From the NCBI GenBank assembly GCA_019787685.1, contig JAHNUO010000020.1, positions 124,001 through 188,000 of the forward strand: DNA of 64,000 nt, read 5' to 3'. This DNA is from Chiua virens. Lineage: Eukaryota; Basidiomycota; Agaricomycetes; Boletales; Boletaceae. Below are positions 56,223 through 64,000 of the stretch, piece after piece. Numbering within the stretch: position 1 is the stretch's first letter; the number at the start of each line of letters is the position of its first letter. Below the pieces are notes generated by a model. It made no database searches. It saw nothing but the letters and a program-made list of their open reading frames with translations, and had not been told where the DNA came from. A program made the position numbers and the translations under genes.

Positions 56223-59136
56223 TCAACCTGCCATGGGTGGGGTCTTCTTACCCCGTGCAACCACCTCCACCACCGCACGCACCAAACATTCGCCACCTTC
56301 GGCATTGAACACTCCCACGTGCAACTCACCAATATCACCCTCCGTGGGGACTCCATAGAATTCAATCGCCTTCTTTTCATCTCCCTTCCCTCCGAACCCC
56401 TTCAACTCCGCCTGCATAAACGCGGGCAACGCGCGCCCCGAAATCAGCCTCACCTCCAACTTGCGATATAGATGACTCGGATGCTCCATCGGCACCCTAA
56501 ACTTGAACTTTTCGCCCGCGCGAATCAAAAACCGCACACTCCCACCGAGCTTGGCGTTGGCCGCACCGTGCCCTTGCTGAGAAGACTCCAACGATGAGAA
56601 CGACTTGTCCGACGCGGAACGCACGTTTGAGGAACCTTCCCCAAGTGTGCGAACATAATGCATGCCGATACGAAGTTCGTCGATGCTCGTGTGTCGCCCT
56701 TCTTGGCTCTCCTTATACACTTGCGCCGTCTGACTCGCGATTCTTCGTGTTCCCGAGGACAGCTTCGGGTTCGGCAACGTTGCTGGAAGGTGACCGCGGA
56801 GGTGGAACGCGTGACGCATGGGTAAACTGTTTCAGACGAGGCCGCTCTTCACCGGGACGCAACGAATCGGGGTGCGAATCGGCTGAGATGCCACTCGTGC
56901 TCTGTAAACTTTCCCTCACGAGGCTACAGAACATGCGTTAGAGACTAAAACCATGGTTGAGATTATAACTCACCTTCGTCGATCCTTCAGAGTGGCCGGT
57001 GGCGGTGCCCGCGGTCCTCGGGGTGAGTTCGGCGGCGCGAAATCCGCCCTCCTCCGCGGGATCGATCGTTCGTCCTGTCGAGTTTGACGGCGACGTGGTG
57101 AAACTAACCACCGTACTCGCTCGCCTCTGGGTCCGATGGTCGTCACGAATCGAACTCGGACTCTCCGCACCCGGCGGCGACTTCACAATCTCCACATACT
57201 GCCCTTCGATCGGCATCCCGACCTCGTCTCGTCGGACTAGCGGAACTGGATGGCTGATATTGGGCCTCGCAAGGGGACTCCGTCGCTTATACTTGTCGCT
57301 TACATTCCGTGCCGTATTCTTGATCCTACCAAAAAACTCGGCCTTCTTCATGACTCCGTCGACGCAAGCCGCTTGCACTGTCGATGGTGTTGTCGGCGCG
57401 CGTGGCGAGACCCGTCGGAGTCCCAACCCAAGATTATCGCACGAGCTGGTGGGCGGGTAATACCCGCGCTCAAACGAAACCTCTTTGACCGGCGTTTCGA
57501 GGCTCCCCTTCTCCGAGAGCGCGCTTGTATCCGCTTGATTGGCCCATTCGTATCCGCGCTCGTGGTTTGGTTGGCTTCCGATCCCGTACCACCGTTTTTC
57601 TGACTCGGACCACGCGAGCCTGCCCTCTTCGCCAAGAACCGCTGAGTCTTTAACACGCGCACATCGCCTGAGCATCGCCAGTGCAAATCCAAGAAAGAAA
57701 ACACCGCCAACGACACCAAACACGACAGACACGATGACCGCAACCTGAGATTTCGATGATGCACCCACGTTCCCCGAACTTCCCTTGATACTCTCCAGCT
57801 CGGGAGATACAATGGAGAGCGATGCATGTGAAGTCGAGTGTGTCAGATACGAATATGCGACGAACGTGACGACAATATTGGGTATATCGGAATTCGTAGG
57901 GACCAGTCCTGTGAGCTCCGCCGTGTCCGAGCTAAAGTTCAAAAACGTGCCGGCATTTGAGGGATTGTAAGATGCGCTCAAGTTGGCGTCATTGTGCGAC
58001 GTCAATGCATTTGCAAAATACTTGGCGAGACTAAATTGCACCGGTTGCCCAGGGTCCGCCTCGATGGTGCCTAAGTCCGATTTTGAAAAGTAGGACGGAA
58101 CGATATCCAGGGAGACACCCATATACAGTGTTTGGTTGAAGTTCGAAGTCAGCGTGACCGGTAGCGTCGGCTTTCCATCCGCGGCCGTATAGTTACTCGG
58201 AGGAATTCCAAACAGCGTCTTACTTTGCGGGTCATATTTGAGCCACTCTCTGTACGACGACACGTCGATCGACAATACCGACACGTTCGCAGGTTGCAGA
58301 GGTTGTCCATCGACCAAGACACCCCAGAAATCCGCCTGTGAGGACATCGTGACGTTGAAGGGTGTACCCGCCGTGACATTGACCGTCGGTAACGTGGAAT
58401 ACGCGGACAGCTCGTGGGATGCAACGACGAGCTTGAATCGAACTGATGCGGCCGAATATCCTTGCTGGTCGGCACCATAAACGTCTATTTCCAGGGTGAG
58501 CGGCGTCGAGATAACCTCTTCACTAGGGGCAACTCCATCAAACGTCGCCGTCGAGGGGTCAAACTTGATCCAGAGCGGCAACGGCGTTCCATCCGACTGT
58601 AGGGCACCGTAGTACAAGTCATTCTGGGCGACAAACGTACCCCAGTCGAAACCAATACTAAAGGACCATCTCGTGGGCACTCTCAACGTCGGCTCGACCG
58701 TCGCGAGCGCAGATCCCGGGGAGAGAAAGAAAACCGAAGACAAGGCCGGATTTCCCGCGTAAAACTGTTGAGTGATGGTTTTCTGAACCGTCGGCGCGGG
58801 GTAAGGCGTCACGCAGAGTATAAAAGTCGACGACGCGACCGATTCGGTGTCACTTGCAGTCACAGTGATAGGCGGACGATCCTCATCTGCAGCGGCGGGG
58901 ATACCGTAAAAGGTCAGCGTGAGATTATCAAAATAGAGCCAGGGAGGGAGTCCGGAGGCAGAATAATCCAGCGATTTGTCCAGGTCTGTGGAGAACGTCT
59001 GCGAGCTCATGGTCCACGTATAATTCTCGCCAATGCGTGCAATCAACGGATATTGGCCGTCCAAAGGGTTATCGAGGGAAACGTTAGCCGACACCAGAGA
59101 GACCGCGGCGAAGATGGTGAAAAGAACGGCAAGCAT
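56223..59136 (-). CDS. Axl2-like single-pass membrane protein with cadherin-like (CADG) domains
   Basis: Cell-surface protein related to the yeast axial bud-site marker Axl2, probably involved in polarity or septation. The start at 59136 opens a signal peptide (MLAVLFTIFAAVSLVSA). Two or more cadherin-like domains follow, with GLPPWLYFDNLTLTFYGIP and PLPLWIKFDPSTATFDGVAP as the repeated core. One membrane helix (VAVIVSVVFGVVGGVFFLGF) is followed by a cytoplasmic tail with a basic patch (KYKRRSPL). An intron near 56940-56985 leads to a C-terminal domain (VRFLIRAGEKFKFRVP, ISGRALPAFMQAELKGFGG, EFYGVPTEGDIGELHVGVF) like the Axl2 tail. One extra base near 56763-56764 fits a Glu GA(A/G) pair. The large first exon is uninterrupted. 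Confidence 0.88.
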
Positions 59137-59451
59137 AGCGATGGGAGTCGTAAGGGGCGACGACGACGCACGTTAATGGACGAGTCGGCCAGCGAGCTCG
59201 ACTTCAAGATTGTTTGGCGGGCGAAGACGTGGAGATCTGAGAAAAGAATTGGAATTGGTTCAACCATTTGGAATTGGCACTAAAACATCATCACGTGCAT
59301 ACACCGAGTAAATCAAAGTGTACGGTAAACAACGGGAGCATGGACGAATACAACGTACAATCTAATCTAAATTGGTGGCTAAGGACCAAGGACGGAGAAC
59401 TTGTGGTCCGTATGGATTAGAGAAAATCTCATGGGAAGAAAAACCCGACTT
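59137..59451. other. Intergenic, Axl2-like promoter
   Basis: 315 bases upstream of the Axl2-like start, ending at the Kap123 stop. No other feature recognised. Confidence 0.5.
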
Positions 59452-62400
59452 TCAAAGGTAAGCAGACAAACCTGCTGCGTGTATCTTGGCCGGTTCCTGC
59501 GTGTTCAAGAAGCCAATGAGTTGGATCAGCTCAGCACGTCCCTCATCTCCGATCTGATCGGGACCATTGGGGTCAAGTACGTGGCTGAACACGGGGAGCA
59601 ACGCATCCAGATGTGGGCCGAGGGTCTGCGGAACAGTTCGGAAGAGGTGGAAGAGGGCGCGGAAGACGGGCCGGTTCTCGACGTAGTCCTCTTTCAAAGG
59701 AAGAGCTGCCACAAAGACAGGGAAGAACTTGTTCAAGAGGCACAGCAACATAATTGCGGTAGATAAGCCGAGCAACAGCGCCAGTCGCATTGTCTTTGGC
59801 GTTTAGTCGGGAACGAGGAGCATCGGCAGGGACATCGAAAAGGGGTCGAAGAGCAGCGAGGAGAGGAAGGTATTGTGGGGCAAGATCTACCGTAGAGTGT
59901 TCCACCAGGAGACCGACGGCGAAACATGCATTACTCTGCACTTCGGCCTCACTGTCGCTTAGGGCTCTGTAAAAGAGTTCCAGTAACGGTTCGGTATGAG
60001 GTGTGACCGATTTTTTCATCCCGGCAATGATTTCTGCCAAGCATCCAATAGCAGACGACTTGTCACTTAATGACCGATTCTCTCCCTGCAGTCCCAGTAT
60101 CAGGTATTCATTCGAACGTGGATGGTGGTATGACTCACGTAATATTTCGCGATCAAAGGGAAGAACGTTGGGAAGGCCTGGGCAAAGTCGGTGCCCATTG
60201 CGTTTGCCAATGCTGCAACAAGATCTCCCGCCGATGAAATAAGAACCGAGTCATACTCGGCCTGGTCTTCTGGCGCTTCCTCGTTCTCGTCTTGATCTGG
60301 ATCTTGCTGACAGAGTGCCTTCTGACTCAAAACCTGGATAGCAATATTGCAGATTTGTTCGACATCTGACGGAGTATGAGCTAGATTGAGGAGGATGCTG
60401 CGAGTCCGCGTACTATTCTCGATGAATGCCATCCCTAGTTTGTTGATTGTTTCCGCAAGGCCGACACAAAGTGAGGCCACAACAGATCTGAAGTATGTAA
60501 GCAACGATCAAGGGTCCATCGTATGAATTCCTTACTTATTATCCTCGGATTCATACATATCAAGCAGGGGAAGTAGGCAATGTCCGACCAACTCTTTAAC
60601 CACGGGTTGCAGAGGCACCGTCTTGCATGTAATGTAAGGTGAGCGATCCGATGAGATCAGGTATTCACTCACCACCTCAGCACTAGCCTGCCACTCCTGA
60701 GGGTTGCTAAGCTCGTAGAAAACTCTGACCAACTCCAACAACGAGTCCGTTGCAGATTTACGAATCCCTTCGTAGTAGTGCGAGAGGAGGGAAACGAGCT
60801 CGATGACGCACGGCTCGACATACTGCAGGAAGTGGGTTCGAGTCGCAACGAATAATACCCCGATCGTGTCTGCGGCAATTTCTTTTTCCACCGCAATGGC
60901 ACTGTTGACCTCAAGCAACTTGTCAACGTCGACATCTTCCATCTCTGCCTCGATATTTCCATCTCCATCAGTATCAAGAACCGCGATGGCGCTGGAAGGA
61001 GAAGTGCCAGAAGCGAAAGCAGAAGCAACCTCATCGGAAACTGTAGTGCGAGGAGCGAGCAATCAATACAAGGGAACACCTTGGGCCATGTACGTGACTC
61101 ACGAGCGATCTCTGTCTCTTCACCATGTTCGGATAAGCGACAACTGGCCAAAAGTGGAGGGACCACACTCGGGAGGTAATCTGCAAACTCCTCGCGAAAG
61201 ACTCGGGCCATCACAGAGAAAAACAGGAAACTGCATTCCCTTAAACGCGGGCTACCCATCTCGAGTCCTTGGAATGCTTGTTTCATCATATCTGGAAAGT
61301 ACGGGCGGAACGCGTCGACACCAACGGCTTCAGCGAATGTGCCGACTGCATCCATAGCAATACCACGTAGCTCGCTCTCTTCGCCCTCTCCACTCAAGAC
61401 CAGAAAATGCTGCAAGCGATTCATAGTCGGCTGAAAGTATGGTAAGAACTTCTCCTTCGAAGAATGAGCGGCACTGCCAATGGCACCAGTGACAACAGTT
61501 TTAACGGGAATGGGGGCCGTGTCCAAGAGATTCGCGAGTTGCTCCATAATCAAGTTGAGATACTGGTCGATAACATCTTGTAATATCTCGAGCAGCGCAT
61601 CGAGAGCAGTGCAAGCGGAGCGTTGGGTCGCTGGGTCATGTACCAAATTCATGATAGCCTAAAAGAGTTTTCAACAGACCGATAGACTTCGAGGATCCGC
61701 AATGACATACAGGAACCAGTGTGGCGTGTCTGGCCGCGCACCCCTCCTCCAGCCACTCGCACATGCAACTAACGGCAACGCAGGTAGCCTTCCTTACGGA
61801 GGCATCGACATCCTGGAGGCCTGCGTCGATGATAGGCCAGACTTGGCTCATGACGGGAGTCATGAATTCGCTACAACCTTCGACAACCACACCGAGGGCG
61901 AGCATAGCACCACGACGATTGTTGGGATCTGGAGACGAGAAATACTGTTGGATCAGAGTGCGGAGGGCAGGGAAAACCTGTGTAGGAGGAAGATTCGTTG
62001 ACAAACTGTCAATCACGCGTAATGCAGACTATACGACCATCAGCACACAATCATGTCTGATAGTAAGTCCCTTACTCGGCACGGTGCATCATCGTCGCTG
62101 TCTTCCGGCTCAGGTTCAGTTGTGATCGGCATGAGACCTTCGAGGATCTTTCCTGCCAAATTCTGGCTCTGAACCTTCGTCTTTTTGCTGTAGGGAGGCA
62201 TCGATAAGCATTGGGGTGTGGGATAGACAAGAGTGAACTTGCTATTGCACGGTCCAGTTCAGAGCGTTCAAAGGGAACACACGCAGTCCAGGATCGAGGT
62301 TTTTGTTGGCGCCGCAAAGGAGGAGGAATGAAGCAAGAGCTTCCGTGTGCGGCCCTAAGAGCGGGATTTCCTAGATTTTGGTGCGGATCAGCAATTTATG

Positions 62401-63504
62401 ACTTCGCTAGATGTCAGTAGACAGCGTACGAGAATCAAAAGTGTTTCAAAAACGTCGAATAACTGTCGTGCGGAGGCCTCGTCTCCTGCTTCTAGTGCTT
62501 GCTGTACGACTTGGATCATAGCCGGTAAGAAGCTTTGAAACGTTTTCTGAGAAGAAATAAATTCAAATGATGAGCTATACCAGATGTCATTGGCTTACAA
62601 TGTCAGCCTTGTCGTCTGCATCAATGTATTGAGCGAGGACACCCAGTGCACTAAAAGGATCCATCAGTTTTGTTTGGGTATCACAATTTCAACCACATAC
62701 CGAACGGTCGTTACTCGGACTTCCATACTTTCAGGGTCGGTAACGAGTACTTGAAATATCTTGAAAAAGTTTTGGGTTGAATCTTGGAATCCTTCGAGGA
62801 CGGTTTCGAGAACAGTGAACAAGATATATACGCCAACTTCGCGTTCCGCAACCCGAGGAGAAGTACACGCCTCGTTGAGCCACGAGAGAAGTTGAGGCCA
62901 TGTCCCTTCCTTGAGTTCGACGGATGCGATCGATGCGATAACGCGGGCAGCTGAGTGTCGGACGAGCTTACTATAGAGAAGGTCTGTTAAGAACGAGTAG
63001 GTAATTGGGACATGATCACGTACTTTAGCTCTTTGAGAATGAGTTTCGGCAACTCGTTCTTGATCTGCTCGCGCGAGTCTTGGGGAAGCTGAACCCAGAG
63101 ATCGCCACTTTTTTGCCTGACACGCTTGCGTAGTTCGACTGCTGCCAGCTGGCGAACCTTTACGGACAAAAATCACGTTAATCCCGAGATCTGCATTGGC
63201 GATCAACAAGTTGCTCACGGCGGATTCGGGAGAGCTAGCAAGTATTTGGGCAAGGGCAGATATGCATGCAGGATTTTTGTAGTACTCTGTATTCAACTGA
63301 GCAGTAGCCTACAATGGAGGAAGATCAATACGTTGACGAAAAACGCGTTTGATGTAGCGATCTTACAGCCTTGAGTTGGGCGGTGTCATTGGACGTGGAC
63401 TGCACCAAGAGATTGTGTAATCCCTGTACGAAATTTGGCTATGCATTTCCGATTTATATCAATGTAGATCATCATCATCGGTAACTGGCTGTACTTACAT
63501 CCAT
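59452..63504 (-). CDS. KAP123: Importin beta-family nuclear transport receptor, Kap123/importin-4 type
   Basis: Carries ribosomal proteins and histones into the nucleus in yeast. It starts MD-PNFVQGLHNLLVQSTSND at 63504, with the intron after two codons. The N-terminal importin domain has VRQLAAVELRKRV and LRHSAARVIASIASVEL. HEAT repeats run through GVYILFTVLETVLEGFQDST, RVFPLNALNW, MLALGVVVEGCSEFM, KATCVAVSCMCEWLEEG, GEGEESELRGIAMDAVGTFAE, an acidic loop GDGNIEAEMEDVDVD, and AEVQSNACFAVGLLVEHS. It ends EPAKIHAAGLSAYL at 59452. Roughly a dozen introns. One clear extra base, Pro CC(C/T) at 59719-59720, fits a tandem allele, and a possible second lies in the A5 run near 62185. Confidence 0.94.
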
Positions 63505-64000
63505 TGTGAATTGGGAGGTCGTGCAGAAGGAAAGAGGATAAGGGGGACGCGGCGGATGAGATTGCGCTAATCTGCATAAATTTGGGCGGGGTTCCAAAAA
63601 TTTCCTTTGCCCTCAGTTCGGCTACCTGAACTCCTTTGAGGGACTCGGATAAGACCTCTCCGCGAGTCACTCTAATTGAGTCACTCAATCTCAATCACGT
63701 TTGAGTTCAAGTCTTTGACGGAAGCCTACCATCTGAGAATCGGACTTGATTGCATGCCGGACTCTTGCGTACACATCAGCGATGGCAGTTGGCTTATCAC
63801 CAGCTCTACCTGAGGAAGCTAACTGCCAGTGGATACATATCATATGCAGGTACATACCCACCGGAAAATCATTGCATTGAATTTATTGAGACAGCGTGAG
63901 TGATTTCCCTGCACGGATCCATCATCACGACTTTTCACCCTAGTGTTGTCTGGATACTGACTTCGTCCAGCAGTCACGGGGGGTACTTATCATAGCTTTT
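63505..64000. other. Kap123 upstream region
   Basis: About 500 bases to the window end. No coding sequence or repeat is supported. Confidence 0.5.

Noticed and set aside
35..59720. Programmed +1 ribosomal frameshifting in many genes
   Set aside because: The inserted bases follow many different codons with no common slippery motif or stop context, and the C/T and A/G synonymous pattern is explained more simply by merged alleles.

Overview
The window is nuclear DNA of a filamentous basidiomycete, most probably an Agaricomycete of the Rhizoctonia type. Genes are cut by many 45-60 nt GT-AG introns with CTNAY branch sites. A Plavaka-type transposase and a DUF6532 protein, both characteristic of Agaricomycotina, are present, and core genes such as SF3B1, acetyl-CoA carboxylase, a Kap123-type importin, SURF6 and dynein light chain read as fungal. 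The species is inferred, not proven.

Layout. 1-9.1 kb holds conserved genes: a secreted aspartic protease (cut by the window edge), a family-16 lysine methyltransferase divergent from an MFS transporter, and SF3B1. 9.1-33.5 kb is a repeat-rich accessory block. It holds three paralogous WD40/coiled-coil genes (A 10.4-12.7, B 27.1-29.4, C 29.6-32.0 kb) plus a WD40 scrap at 15.3 kb, a GC-rich minisatellite, a DUF6532 gene divergent from a Plavaka transposase, a 5'-truncated PCL-type cyclin, AT-rich 'ctatgtagt' repeats, a complete Tc1 element with identical 218-bp terminal inverted repeats, a pair of old dispersed repeats, and a decayed piece of the SF3B1 gene. 33.5-41.9 kb has a beta-carbonic anhydrase, a peroxisomal-type alcohol oxidase broken into very short exons, and a zone of relics including a duplicated carbonic anhydrase fragment and a tRNA-like scrap. 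41.9-63.5 kb is conserved again: ACC1, a carboxypeptidase S-like M20 peptidase, SURF6/Rrp14, dynein light chain, an Axl2-like cadherin-fold membrane protein and a Kap123-type importin.

Main result. Many essential genes carry single extra bases that break the frame. Almost every one has the form of the two alleles of a transition written one after the other (NN[C/T] as 'CT', NN[A/G] as 'AG'), and almost every one is synonymous: Asn AAC/AAT, Asp GAC/GAT, Ala GCA/GCG, Leu CTA/TTA and so on. I count about 28 in nine genes. The simplest reading is a heterokaryotic or dikaryotic strain whose consensus kept both alleles at heterozygous sites, so SF3B1, ACC1, KAP123 and others are intact genes and not pseudogenes. 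The WD40/coiled-coil family is the best candidate for an undescribed gene system. Frame breaks in its copies A and B are net losses of bases, so they do not fit this artefact and may be real.
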